From: Cristatella mucedo
Taxonomy: Eukaryota > Bryozoa > Phylactolaemata > Cristatellidae
DNA: 64,000 nt
Reading direction: 5' to 3'
Assembly (NCBI GenBank): GCA_009760855.2
Contig: WPIO01000024.1
Location: 3,403,501 to 3,467,500, forward strand
Part shown: piece after piece, positions 1 through 11,432 of the stretch
How the letters are laid out: each line of letters opens with the position of its first letter
Numbering within the stretch: position 1 is the stretch's first letter
Translations under genes and position numbers: made by a program
The notes under the pieces: model-generated
Database searches by the model: none
Seen by the model: only the letters and a program-made list of their open reading frames with translations
Told to the model about the DNA's origin: nothing

Positions 1-545
1 TTACACTGTTTCTTTTCCATTAAATCTTGTCACTGGTTAGGAACCTGATGGGTCTGACCAACCTGCCTTGCTTCTTGATGCTAGCCCAGTACCACCCGGC
101 TTGCAACCTTGACCCCTGCAACCGATGACTTACTGCTTGCTGGGCAGCTTGCAATCAGTGTCAGCTGTCACGGCTGATGCTCACCCGAGCTGCCACCTGT
201 ATTGTACACACAGCTGGTTACTTTTCTTCATTGTGGATTTGCTTGTGCTGCTGGCCTGACTCCTGACCTCTGTGCTGGCAAGCGTGGGTTTCCGAATGCA
301 TTGAGGTCAAGTATTTCCCAATTTGTGTACAGCTGGTTGGTGCTTGGCTGGATGAGCTACTTAAATAAGAGCTGGTGCTAGGTGTGCTTATATCGTTTGG
401 TATTGCCTTAAAACGCTGTGGTTTAAAGGCATATTTGCAATAGGAACCTGCTGTAGAATCCCAGAGCCTCCCTGGTGAATCAGTGAGAGATTTAATAAAC
501 TGCAAATCAGTAACTAACTGCTTATGTAAGTAAAAGCAATAAACA
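1..545. other. unassigned sequence
   Basis: No gene, RNA or repeat could be recognised here. The longest open frame (about 95 codons, minus strand) has no family resemblance and no convincing splice signals. The stretch could be an intron of the candidate helical-repeat gene to its right, but nothing seen proves that. Confidence 0.4.
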
Positions 546-702
546 GTAGTGCATTGTTTGTATCAACGGTATACGTGTTTACTAAGCACTGTTGTTTCCT
601 CGAGTTTATTTGTTAATACCTTGTCCATTAGTGAAGAGGCCGAATCTACTGCTGAATCTCTTTTGCATGCTTTCTCTCCTCCTCCTCCTCCCACCTATCC
701 TC

Positions 703-727
703 CCTCCCTGCTTGCCTGTCTGCCTGT

Positions 728-758
<31 letters not shown>

Positions 759-763
759 CCGGC
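703..763. repeat. (CTGC)n/(CTGT)n tetranucleotide repeat
   Basis: About fourteen CTGC/CTGT units, preceded by a short (CTC)n run at about 673-690. It directly abuts the 5' end of a truncated LINE copy at 768. Open frames through it on both strands are artefacts of the repeat. Confidence 0.9.
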
Positions 764-767
764 CTCT

Positions 768-1035
768 TATTTAGGACAGCATTTAGTGGGTCCCTGTGAT
801 TCGTCCTTGATGTGCTTATGCTTGCTGACACTGTGCATGCTGCCACTAACCACATTTGCATGCTGACCCTGTGCATGTCACCCCTAACCATATTATTCAT
901 TTCGTTTGTTTTTCAAGCATGATTTTACTTACCATTCAATTGCATTTCACTTTACAGCAAATGTAAAGCGCCTAGAGAGAGAGATTAAGTTCTCTGAGGG
1001 CGCTTTATCAAGTGAATTATTATTATTATTATTGT
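768..1035 (+). mobile_element. L2-like LINE, 3' end only
   Basis: 3' untranslated end of the resident L2/CR1-group LINE. It shows the typical motif repeats (gcatgctgccactaacca and variants), then the tail aaatgtaaagcgcctagaga, a short hairpin around 'agagatt...ttctct', and an (ATT)n run at the very end. It is severely 5'-truncated, as expected from target-primed reverse transcription. Many copies across the window define the family. Confidence 0.85.
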
Positions 1036-1285
1036 TGGCAGCTGACCTGCTCCTCTCCTGCTGCTTTAGCCACCCAGTCATCAGGCACGTTCTTTTGCCC
1101 ATTAAGAAAAGGTTTTGTTGATTCAACAACCTCATTTATATCCCTACCCCTATTAATTAAAGCCAGAAAGTCTGTCCATCACACAGCAAGATGGCAACGA
1201 GTACTTCCGGAAGTGACGGGTGAATAATAGACGCATACATCTATGTATACTAATGTATAGACTCGGCAAAGCGAGTCCACAGGCA

Positions 1286-1402
1286 GTGAGCTCTAGTTGC
1301 TGCAGATGTACCACAGCTTGCAGTGGGAAATTAAGGATTGCCAACTGTAGGACTTGAACCAACGGACTGGGTCGTGAAGAGTGAGCACCTTACCCCCTAA
1401 AC
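1286..1402 (-). mobile_element. tRNA-derived SINE family A, diverged copy
   Basis: Read on the minus strand it has an A-box-like 'gggtaaggtgctcac', a B-box-like 'ggttcaagtcct', and a body related to 'ccactgcaagcggtggtga' of the better copies at 25370 and 44093. It is diverged and lacks a clean 3' end. Confidence 0.55.
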
Positions 1403-1467
1403 GTGACTGAGCAGTCCTCACGTGACCCTGTCCAGCGCGCCCACTGAGCCGCTGCCAGTGGCCTTTG

Positions 1468-1511
1468 ATGAGAGAGAGGGAGAGAGAGAGCGAGCAGAGA
1501 GAGAGAGAGAG

Positions 1512-1604
<93 letters not shown>

Positions 1605-1625
1605 GAGAGAGATAGAGAGAGATAG
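1468..1625. repeat. (GA)n microsatellite
   Basis: About 160 bases of almost pure GA on the + strand with a few interruptions (gc, ta). It gives spurious Arg-Glu or Ser-Leu open frames on either strand. Confidence 0.97.
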
Positions 1626-1757
1626 AAGACGTGTGCCAACCCTTTTCTCGTCTGGGGCATGAAGCCTGCTGCTCGACAGGCCCGCTCCGAGGGGCGGGTG
1701 CACGTGCGGCAGTGCGTTACGCGCCTCCACGGCGTGCCGCCTTCTGCATCGTTGCAG

Positions 1758-1905
1758 CTTCGTGCACCTTCTGTGTCACCTGGCTGCCTTGCCAGCGCCG
1801 CTGCCCGCCAGGGTGGCCAGCGAGGCCATGCCGCGGCTGGCCAAGGCTGCCAGCTGCTGCCGCTACCCGCAGCACCTCGACTTCTTGGAGAGTATATGCA
1901 AGCAG
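1758..1905 (+). CDS. candidate internal exon, helical-repeat (HEAT/ARM-like) protein
   Basis: A 148-base candidate exon. The acceptor is 'catcgttgcag' after a pyrimidine-rich stretch. The donor is cag|gcaagt, the consensus for the rarer GC-AG intron class. In the chosen frame (one leading base, ends in phase 0) it encodes 49 residues with alternating hydrophobic helices, including EAMPRLAKAASCC and HLDFLESICKQ, as in HEAT or ARM repeats. The next candidate exon (3232) also starts in phase 0, so the two can be joined. No family was recognised. A shorter form using the internal 'cccgccag' acceptor is possible. The local GC-rich sequence could produce such a frame by chance, so confidence is moderate. 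Confidence 0.45.
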
Positions 1906-2205
1906 GCAAGTTGCTGCGGCAGCTGCTACTGCGGCTGCTGCAGTAGCAGCTGCAGCAGCTCGTGTGGCGGTCGTTGCTGCTGGGCGGTCGGTCGTGCAGG
2001 CGGATGCTGCTGCTGCAGCAGCAGCGTCTCTCTGCTGCCCCGAAGGCCATCGAACATTGGCGGCTGCAGGCGACTTCTGCCTTTTTGGCCTTTGCCCTTC
2101 GTCGAGCTGACCGTCGATTGCGGCCCGACGCCGGAGGGATCTCGGGCACTGGCAGTCAAGCTGCTCTCTCTCTGCTGCACTCCCTCTGCTGCACTCAAAG
2201 AGTGA

Positions 2206-2707
2206 AGACGATGGAAGGAAGAAGATGGAAGGAAGAAGATGGAAGGAAGACGATGGAAGGAAGAAGATGGAAGGAAGAAGATGGAAGGAAGAAGATGGAA
2301 GGAAGAAGATGGAAGGAAGACGATGGAAGGAAGACGATGGAAGGAAGAAGATGGAAGGAAGACGATGGAAGGAAGAAGATGGAAGGAAGAAGATGGAAGG
2401 AAGAAGATGGAAGGAAGAAGATGGAAGGAAGAAGATGGAAGGAAGACGATGGAAGGAAGAAGATGGAAGGAAGAAGATGGAAGGAAGAAGATGGAAGGAA
2501 GACGATGGAAGGAAGAAGATGGAAGGAAGAAGATGGAAGGAAGACGATGGAAGGAAGAAGATGGAAGGAAGACGATGGAAGGAAGAAGATGGAAGGAAGA
2601 CGATGGAAGGAAGAAGATGGAAGGAAGACGATGGAAGGAAGAAGATGGAAGGAAGACGATGGAAGGAAGAAGATGGAAGGAAGACGATGGAAGGAAGAAG
2701 GAAGAAG
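2206..2707. repeat. 14-bp minisatellite, about 35 units
   Basis: Tandem units of 14 bp (gatggaaggaagaa) in two variants that differ at one base (aag or acg before atgg). Because 14 is not a multiple of three and no unit makes a stop, all three + frames and the opposite frames stay open for about 180 codons. These are not genes. It lies between the candidate exons at 1758 and 3232. Confidence 0.97.
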
Positions 2708-3231
2708 AAGGGGAGCAAATGTTCTGGGTGCATATGCAATCAGTGCCTCGCCAAGAGGCCTCCTCGCTCTGCCGGTGGCAAGTGAAGCTGTGATGCAAGC
2801 GGGAATGTGCAAGAGATGCCGCTCGCCTTCTGTCAAGTGAAACCCTGCCCGTCTCGGAAGAGGCGTGACTGAGCCACAGCTTGCTAGGCTAGCCTCTACC
2901 CTGTCCGGTCGGTCTCTCTCGGGGTAACCTTAGCCAGCCGCTCACCAAAAAAAAATTGGGCCCTGCGAACAAGAAGGCACCCGTTTTTCTGGTCCGGCTT
3001 GTTGGCAGCACGGTGTGGATGTGAGGGCCGCTAGCCAATGCTAGTGAGAACCAACCCAGGCCGACAGCATCGGGGCGTCATCGCCACGTGCAGCACCGTG
3101 TGGTACGTTCGTGGGCCGACCTAAGCTGGCTGAGCTGGTGGATGGGTGGAACTCTCCTTTGTTATTCGTTCATCTCTCCTGCTTGCCAGGTAGGTTCGGC
3201 GCGACTCAGGTCATGCTCTGCTGTTTTTCAG

Positions 3232-3315
3232 CTTCCAACTTTGGCACAGAAAGTGGGCAAGCAGAACTTCAAGAAGTGCCTCAACGCGTTCTTCGATCCG
3301 ATCTTCTACGCTTTG
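3232..3315 (+). CDS. candidate internal exon, helical-repeat protein
   Basis: An 84-base exon in phase 0 at both ends. The acceptor is 'gctgtttttcag' with a good pyrimidine tract; the donor is ttg|gtacgt. It encodes 28 residues with the character of two amphipathic helices (LPTLAQKVGKQNFKK, then CLNAFFDPIFYAL). The phase fits both the exon at 1758-1905 and the one at 4216-4325. I could not name the protein. The pattern 'FxxPIFxAL' followed by 'AASQCLNQL' in the next exon recalls HEAT-repeat proteins such as the TORTIFOLIA/TOG type, but this is only a resemblance. Confidence 0.6.
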
Positions 3316-4215
3316 GTACGTTGCTGCACTGGCGCCATTTCCGACGCTGTTGCCTGTCAGCCCGGCAGCACCAGGTTGCTACGGCTACGGCCACAGTCTG
3401 ACCGGCTCCACGTGCTTGGTGAAGCCGACGCTCTGCGCTCCGGCTGCCTGAACCGCTGCTCTTGAAGGTTCTGAAGGCATGAATCTGAAACTAGTGCAGC
3501 ACGCAGGGCTTAGTGTGCACGGGTGCCCGGTTGCTAAGCGACTGCCTGAAGCATGGCGAAGCCTGCTCACCAGAGTCTGTCGAGGCAAGGTGGGAAGCTA
3601 AAAAAAAAGAAAAATAAATAGTATAGAGTACCGACCTAAAGGGCAGTCTCGTGGCTTGCCACACGCTTGCTGCTGATAGCGATGACTTGCTCCTGCGCGA
3701 GTAGGAAGCCTGGTTGCCACGTTCTGGCCCGTCACTGACACTCCTCGGAAAGCGCACACACGGTGAGGCAAAGGCAGTTAGAGACGTCATGAGTCATCGC
3801 TAGTCCGGTAGCAGCTCCATCGATCGCCCCTGTTTCATCGTAGAGGAGCGAGCAAGCTCTCTGCAACCATTCAAGCGGGGAGGTCTGGCATGCCCTGCGC
3901 TGTGCCCCCCTCCCCCTCCCGGATGCTAACGCCTTCATCTAGCGCTGTCGTGACCTCGGGGGCGCTCTGCAATTGTGTGCTCGCTGTGCTCTGCTTGAGC
4001 CCGCGATGTTTCTCAGCAGCCGCGGCTCCCCAAAACCTTGACTTCGACTCTCCCTTCTTCTCCCCAGTCTCAGCAAGCCAGCTCAGCTGCCGACCATCGG
4101 GGCTGCTCGCTGTTGCTGCCGACCGTGATTGTGTCGTAACCGGCAAAGCAGCGTAGCGCATCATTGTTTCTTCAGTTCTTCTTCCTACTTTTTTTTTCTT
4201 CTCCCGACCGCGTAG

Positions 4216-4325
4216 ACTAGCGAAAAAGCTAGCGCCTCGAGTGCGGCCAGCCAGTGCCTGAACCAGCTAAGCAGCTTCGTAGGCCCGGACATCCTTCGAG
4301 GCCGAGTCGAGCAGCATGACGTGAG
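4216..4325 (+). CDS. candidate internal exon, helical-repeat protein
   Basis: A 110-base exon. It is preceded by one of the strongest pyrimidine tracts in the window (a T-rich run at about 4180-4210) and the acceptor 'cgcgtag', and it ends at gag|gtaaga, a near-consensus donor. It starts in phase 0 and ends in phase 2. The product reads TSEKASASSAASQCLNQL, then SSFVGPDILRGRVEQHDV: an alanine-rich helix pair typical of HEAT repeats. It joins in frame to the preceding candidate exon. The family is unrecognised and the downstream partner exon, which must start with one base of a split codon, was not found with confidence. Confidence 0.6.
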
Positions 4326-4682
4326 GTAAGAGCTGCAAGCGGCAACAGCTGCCGACGACCAGTCGCTACCGCCGATCGGGGCTGCTTTTGCTCAATGCTA
4401 CGTCTGGCCGTCGTCCGTTGGTTGGCACTCGCTAGCTGTGTGCTCGCGCGCGCGCGGGATTCTGAGCCGGAAGTTAAAGGCTTCTCTCCAATCGGGTCTC
4501 TCTCACCGCTTGCCTCTCTCTCTGTCTGATGCCCGGCGTCACGCTAGCGTTCGCGAATCGCGTGTGCTGCTCTGGGGGGCGGCTCCGTTCGCTCGCTCGT
4601 TCGAGCATGCTGCTGCTGCTTGCCGAGGCGGCCACGGCAGGCAAGGTCACGTGGTAGTCACGGCTGATGTTCCGGCACTGCC

Positions 4683-4726
4683 CTGAGAGAGAGATGAGAG
4701 AGAGATAGAGAGAGAGATGAGAGAGA

Positions 4727-4823
<97 letters not shown>

Positions 4824-4827
4824 GAGA

Positions 4828-4866
<39 letters not shown>

Positions 4867-4880
4867 AGAGGGAGAGGGAT
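4683..4880. repeat. (GA)n microsatellite with GGGA interruptions
   Basis: About 200 bases of GA on the + strand, with ATGAGA variants at the left end and ggga variants at the right. It sits in the presumed intron after the candidate exon at 4216-4325. Confidence 0.97.
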
Positions 4881-5444
4881 CCCCTCTCTTTTGCCGTGGC
4901 TGTTAGACCTGCTTCCTGGCGACCGGGACTGATCACAGCCGGTGGTCTGTCTGCAGAAGACTCTGAATTTACCACTGAAGTGCGATGATTTTTGTCAGCT
5001 GGTTGGGCATCCCCTAATAAATTACTATGATTCTTACTATGATGCGTCTTTGGCTTTGAAGCTGCCCGTGTAGGTCGTTTTACTACCCTCTCCATCGGTG
5101 GGCGGCAGCCGAGCGTTTCGCTCTGCGTGCGACCTGGCGCCGCCTGTCGCAGCAATCGGCACGTGATAAAATTCCTCACTCGGTGCTCGAGGCTCGGTGC
5201 GCTAGCAGAGCCGGTTGGCTGGCTGCTGGTTCGTTATCGGGCGGCCAGGGAGGAGGAGAGGGGTAAAATAAGCTTTAAAGTGTTGCTCAAGAGCACTCGT
5301 CGGGCGGTGCATGTCCGGTCACTTGATGGCACGGCCACCGCTATCTTGTTGACTGTCTGCTAGAGAGGTCAGGCAGGCGTAACAAAAAGGCTCAGGCAGA
5401 ACTGTTTTAGGTGTCCACATTCTGCCGATCTGTTGCCAGCTGAA

Positions 5445-5530
5445 ATGGGAATGATAATAATAAAACATTCGTATAGTGTTGTATGTGAGAGCTAAATCTC
5501 TTCCTGGGTACTTTGCATTTGAACGGCATT
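5445..5530 (-). mobile_element. LINE/SINE 3' tail remnant
   Basis: An (AAT)n-like run followed by 'cgtatagtgttgtatgtgag', 'taaatctcttcctgggtac' and 'tttgcattt'. This matches the diverged reverse complement of the LINE tail seen elsewhere. Only about 85 bases survive. Confidence 0.45.
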
Positions 5531-5621
5531 TTACAGTTGTCTGGCTGATTCCTTGGGGCTAGTTTAGATTTCTGCTATGTCATTGTATTCGGAAGCTGTG
5601 AAGCGATGTCCAGGTGCTTGG

Positions 5622-5788
<167 letters not shown>

Positions 5789-6216
5789 GCTGGTTGGGTG
5801 TCTGTGTGCCTTCTGTCCTTTGCTTATCTCTCTCTGTCCTTCCGTTCTCACATTCACTCATCTTTTTGTCTGTCTCAGAATAGCTGCCTCGTGCTTTTTG
5901 CAGCTTTCCTAATACTGTTCCACACTCTGTTTCCTGACTCTGTTCTTGACTACGAAAGTGCTGGTAGGCCTTACGAGAGTGTGCACTGCACCTGCTTACC
6001 TGGTCTCCTGTGCCTGGCATCCGGTTCTTGCTTTTAGCCTTTCCCGAAATGCCATGCAGCACCATTCGACCAGTTTGAGCCAGTTGACACCGTTGCTGTC
6101 TTAATAATAGGTACCTGGAGCATCTGGAGGCCAACGATGCCATAGCACCCATGTGATTATTCGTGTCTGCTGCTGGTAGCAGCAGCAGCAGGCAATCGGC
6201 GAGCCTTCGTCTGCAG

Positions 6217-6325
6217 TCAGTGTCACCTCGCAAGTCGTCCACGTCATCGATCGGCCGGAAGTCGCGGAAGCCCCCACATGATCTCCTACGACCTGTGCTG
6301 ACTTTGGCTTGCCTGACATCGGCCG
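6217..6325 (+). CDS. possible further exon, Ser/Lys-rich
   Basis: Acceptor 'tcgtctgcag', donor gccg|gtagcg; starts in phase 0, ends in phase 1. The frame gives SVSPRKSSTSSIGRKSRKPP followed by a hydrophobic helix-like LLRPVLTLACLTSA. The basic, serine-rich stretch could be a disordered linker of the same protein as the exons at 1758-4325. The phase does not join directly to the exon ending at 4325, so at least one more exon would have to lie between. Weak call. Confidence 0.25.
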
Positions 6326-7589
6326 GTAGCGTCCTTGCCGCAAGGATCCAGCTTGTCGTCGGTGAGCGTAGCACCTAGCTACTCGTGCAGGACTGACTGA
6401 ATGACGCATAGCTCCGTCAACATGCCGTCGATAGTCGCCGCTTCTTTTTGCTCGACAGAGTTGCTGCTGCGCCTCCTCTCCTTGCATCGGTGTAAACCCG
6501 CGGTGTTTCACGTGTAGGCTTATGCCTGCACACAACTGTGTGATTGTCGTTCTTTCTGCTTCGCCTTTGCCTTCGCCTGCAATGCCTAACAGTTGTTCGG
6601 CTCTCCGGCTGTCCGTGTTGTCATGTGTCGCGTCCGGTGTGGAACTCTGCCGTTCCTTCCTTCTTTCGGCGGCCTGCCACGTGCTATCAGCATTCATGCA
6701 CTGCTGGGTGTGCTCTGCATAGCTGGCTCAGTCTGCTAGCGGACTTGTTCAATTGCAGCTATTAAATTGTTCTGATTTGCAATGTCGGCAGAAATACATT
6801 GTTGTCTCTAGTCATCGCATGTGTGTGGTCGTCAAGAGTCAAGCCGCCAGTACATACATCATTTGGTGCCAAGAGGCATGCCGGCCATGTGATCTTGGCA
6901 GCTGTGGCATTCTCGATGGCTGTCGACTAATGGGTGTAGTCTGATTCGTATCGATTGCACGAGAAATCCGCTATCCTTATCATTGCCTTCCCACAGAGCG
7001 CTGCGAAGGGCTGTCTTTGCGTCCTGCTATGTGCCAGCTAGCTTTTGGAATCACTCCGCTCTGCATAAAAATAAGGCGTGATTATTGTTTGCTGCTGCAA
7101 GCGTATTGAGTGGTAATGGCCTTTTATGGTAATAGCCAAACTACCAATGTCGATTTGAGAGTTGGTTGTAGTATTCTCTGTATGTAGCGTCTCTGCCTCT
7201 CTATTACTCTCTCTCTCTCTCCTTTTCTATATGTCACGTGCTCTCTCTCTCTCTCTCCCCCATCGTTTCCCCTATTAGTCTATTTCTCCCACAATCTGTT
7301 CTTTGCTTATGTCTGCTTCTCCTAACAAGTGAGCTAGCTATAAGCACTGTCATCGTTCTTACCGAGGCTGATAACCTGGTCGGTAAGCAATATTGCAATT
7401 TCTCTACGTACTTTTCGGCATTTCAAGTTATGTGGATGTGGCAAGAGAAAAAAGCAATCCACAGAGAACAGCTTATGATCATTCGTGCCCCTTAACTGTT
7501 GTTGTTAGGGATTGCTGGAGTAGTGCTACCTCTTATCTGTTTTAGGTTCACTGATTGCAGACTTTTAGGTATTCGACAGAGCTTTTATA
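6326..7589. other. unassigned, presumed intronic or intergenic
   Basis: A CT-rich patch lies near 7206-7258. Otherwise nothing recognisable was found. A 198-codon minus-strand frame over 6101-6697 has no family resemblance. Confidence 0.35.
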
Positions 7590-9405
7590 TGCAGTATCTG
7601 AAGCTCACATCCCAATCAAAGAAGACAAGTCCTCTATACCCTATTCCCACTGTCCTACGTCTACGATGCATAGATATGTTGCTGTCATGCATAACTAACA
7701 TAATAGGTATGTCATTTGCTTCAGGTCATTTCCCAGCATCTTTTAATAAGGCTGTAGTCAGGCCACTACTCAAGAAAGCAACACTAAACCAAGAGAACTT
7801 GAGCAACTTCCACCCAGTCTCCCTTCTACCGTTCCTATCAAAGACACTGACACGAGTCGTGGCAAACCAGCTGAACTTATGCATTGAAACTTCACACCTT
7901 GCTGGTTAGTTCCAGTCTGGTTTTAGAGCTAATCACTCCACAGTGTCAGCATTGCTTCCTGTGTATAACGACCTTACTTAGGAATACTTAGGAATGCAAA
8001 CTTAAGTGAAGTCTCCCTGCTTGTTGTGCTCAATCTTTTCTTAGCTTGCGATGCTATCGATCACCAAGTCCTTGAACGCCTATCATTTCGCCTGGGCATC
8101 ACTGACACTGAACTGCAATGGTTCAAGACCTATCTCGGTGGGAGACTCCAGAGTATTGGTGTGAGCAGACACAAATAATCCTAGATGGGCCTCTGAAGTA
8201 TGAAGTACCTCAGGGCTCTGTGCTAGGTTCTGTTCTTTTAACGGTTTGTACCCTTCCTCTCGCAGATGTGATTGCCAAGCACAATCTAGGCTTTCACTTC
8301 TATGCAGATGACACTCAGTTGTACCTTTGCTTTGATCCCTCTCAGCCTTCCTTCACATCGAATTCTCTCAACTCCCTTGCTGCATGTATTGGTCACATCC
8401 ACACGTGGGTGGCAGCGAACTTTTTTAAAGTGAATGACGACAAAACCAACCTACCAGTTATGGGCGAACCAAGTGTGATTCAGAAATTGGAAAACCTAAC
8501 TAAAAATCGGCTCAACCAGCATATCTCCTGTTGAATCTGCACGTAATCTAGGTGTTCTGTTCCAACGTGACCTTTCATTAGACGACCACATCAGCTCCAG
8601 TCAATTCTGCCTACTTTCAGCCACACACCATTTTTAAAATTTAGGCTTGCTTAGACAGGGATACCACATCTAAATTGGTCCATGTATTTGTTACATCTCG
8701 TCTCGACTTCTGTAGCTCACTGCTTGCTGGACTACCGGCCTGTGCAATCAGGCGCTTACAGATAGCTCAAAACTGCAGCTAGGCTTGCCTGTCGTGAGCG
8801 TCGTAGTTGCCACGTCACACCACTACTCGCCGGACTGCACTGGCTCTCAATCAAGCAGCGCATCGACTTCAAGGTTCTGACAACTCACCTTTAGGTACCT
8901 TCATTCTCCTGCTCCAGTCTACCTATCAGATCGACTCCTCCGCCAGGCTAAGCATCGTGCCGCGCGCTTTTCGGAATCTAATTGTTTACCTATACCTCGT
9001 ATGAACCTTAAATGCTTTGGAGAGCATCTAGTTCGCAGGCTGCCAAAGCCTGGAACTCACTTTCGACTTACATCACGACATCACCTGACTTGACCACATT
9101 TAAAAAGAAACTAAAAATGCATCTATTTATCACATAATTTAGCAGGTTCGTGTAATTCTTCCTTTATGTGCTTATGTGCGCTAACACTGTGCATGATGCC
9201 ACTAACCATTCATGCATGCTGACCCTGTGCATGTCACTCCTAACCATGTTATTCTTCTTGTTATTGAAGATGCTACCACTAACCATTCGATCGTGCTTCC
9301 CTAGCAGCATATGTAAAGTGCTAGAAGGAGATTGAATTCTCTGAGGGTGCTATATCAAATGTGCTAATAAAATAATAATAGTAATTATTATTATTATTTG
9401 GTGCC
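7590..9405 (+). mobile_element. L2/CR1-group LINE, 5'-truncated, reverse transcriptase region to 3' tail
   Basis: This copy retains much of the reverse transcriptase and the whole 3' end. In order: the segment VVRPLLKKATLNQENLSNFH with PVSLLPFLSK (fingers); FQSGFRANHST; ACDAIDHQVLERLSFRLGI; VPQGSVLG; the catalytic FYADDTQLY at about 8300-8330; a VNDDKTNL segment; SARNLGVLFQRDLSLDDHIS; the RLDFCxxLLAGLPACAIRR and IKQRIDFKVL C-terminal motifs; then the 3' untranslated motif repeats, the shared tail and (ATT)n at about 9380. Several stops and frame changes show it is dead. The endonuclease half is missing. Confidence 0.92.
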
Positions 9406-11344
9406 CCTTGGTTATATGATCTGGTCACCGCAAAACCATTCATTGTACTATTTGGTTGTTGGACCTAATTTGCACTGCATCTGTTCTTTCCGTGGGTGGC
9501 AGCCTTTCCTTTCAAGGCCAGTGCTAGGAGCTTTACTGTGAAATTCCAAGTTTTAGTTTGGGCAAGATTTGTTTAGAATGGCCTTAGGTGAGTCTAGATG
9601 GTGTGTAGTTGGCTGGCACCTGCTTAGGTCTTTTTGACTGCTGTTGTGTGGACTGCATGGAGCATCAAATCGCCTGTTGGATTAATTGTTCAGCCTGCTC
9701 GGCACAGATGAGAGACTGCCGATGAGACTGCGATGAGTGAGCAGGGCTGAACCTGACCTGGAAACTGCAAGGACGCCTCGGTTTCGGCAGTTGCCAGAGG
9801 GATTATTGCTCAAGTTTAAGCTGATTCTTTAGTCAAAATATTGGCATTGGGGTGACATATAACGTTTGCCACGTGCGGATTTAGTATTTCGTATGCAAGC
9901 TGATACATTCATGTTTGCGGTGAATTTTTATTTGCTTTTTCATGCTTGAGACGGCTCAAGAGACCACACAAGAGGGTACTTATTTTCTTGCGGAGAATTG
10001 TAAAGCACTAGGATAGAGATTAAGTTCTACAAAAAGACTTATTGTTATTCTTACGTCGTCATGCTTCGGGTTGATGCTACTGCTCTCACACTAGGCTTAG
10101 TCAATCAGTGAGCTACGTGTGTATCAAGAATCCCGTATTTGAGCTGCTTTCTGCATATCAGCGCTTTCTTGCCACTGCACAAGAGAAATGCAGGGTTGCA
10201 GCTCTGACTCAGCTCTGTAGAAGATGTTCGCTGAAATCACTTGCTGCCTAAATTGACGGGTCTCAATAAAACGACAGAACACGAATATGCATAGCACAAC
10301 AAGAAACTTACAGACTTGCCAACCGCTTTCTACGGCATGAGGTCATGCTCTTGAAACTTGTAGATGGAACTGTAGTGAGTCAATTGCTGGTCAGTTCAGA
10401 CACGACGTTTACAGGACTTCTTAAAAATGGCCTGGCTTCATCGCAATCGGCTTCAACTGTATTAGGCATGTTTTTTTTATAAATTTATTATCTAGATCTC
10501 TCAGCGGTGCTGACGTAGAGCCATAGAAAACGATTAGATAAAGGTGTCAAGTTTGAGCCAATTATCTAAGCTGACTACGAAATCTCGTCACAATTCAAGG
10601 CATGCAAGCTTGCACTACCCCATTATAGTGTGAATACGTCGCATCCACCGCTTCTTCTTCTTGGCTTGCTAATAGACGGACGCGGATTTGCTGCAGCTGG
10701 GCTCGCCTTGCGTCAGCCGCTGTTCATTGATCATTGATCATTGTTTCGTCGATGTGCGACTCCGCCCGTGCAGGAATGCACGACTGCAGGCTTTCGCTGT
10801 CCAAAGGGAGATCGAGCAGTTCCAACGTCGTCAGTTGCCTTCATCGTCACTCGCTAGGAGTGAGCTACTTTGGTGCCTTTTCAACCAGCTGCAGCGTACT
10901 GGGCAGCAGCAAGAAATGTCGGGTGACGACGACGTCCGCCCACGGCCACCACGCCCACCCATCCCCCACCCTGCAGCAGCTCGGTTCGGCTCCGGTTGGC
11001 ATTGACATCAGACTTTTTGACCACCCGCGCAGCAGCCCTGGGCTGGTAGCCGCCATCGGAGGTGCCGCTGGCCCGGGTAGCGTTGCTGTATTCCTCACCC
11101 GGTGTCGACTGCACAGGAGCGAAGGGAAATATATAAACTCACTGAGCAGTGGGGAGTATCGTGCTCAGAGAAAGCCTTTCGCTGAGCACTCGTCTGTCGC
11201 TGGGTCTAGCGAGCCATTACTTTCTCGCTTCATCTCGCGACTTCACGGAGGGACGTCGCAGATCGCCCAGTGGGGCACGAGCGTTGCCCGAGTCAAACGT
11301 CTCGAGATGTTGCCTTAGCATCGTGCATTGTTATTCCTTCTCCG
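9406..11344. other. mostly unassigned; one short SINE-like tail
   Basis: At about 9999-10050 the string 'gtaaagcactaggatagag', then 'attaagttct', matches the SINE/LINE 3' tail on the + strand. Around 10.7-11.3 kb the sequence becomes GC-richer, with overlapping open frames on both strands but no recognisable protein. Nothing else was identified. Confidence 0.35.
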
Positions 11345-11432
11345 AGGACAGTCGGATTAAGGATAATTATAATATTAGTAATGGATTTTATCTAGCGCTC
11401 TCAGAGAGCCCAATCTCTTTCTAGGAACTTCA
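11345..11432 (-). mobile_element. LINE 3' tail fragment
   Basis: An AT-rich run, then 'tctagcgctctcagagag', 'cccaatctctttctaggaac': the reverse complement of the LINE tail. About 90 bases. Confidence 0.55.

Noticed and set aside
1418-2149. A 243-codon minus-strand open frame
   Set aside because: Half of it is Ser-Leu repeat from the GA tract and the rest is antisense to a candidate exon in GC-rich DNA; no family resemblance.
1717-2840. Open frames of 184 to 340 codons in all phases
   Set aside because: They are produced by the 14-bp minisatellite, which has no stop in several frames.
6101-6697. A 198-codon minus-strand frame
   Set aside because: No recognisable domain, no upstream start context or splice partners; overlaps a possible + strand exon.
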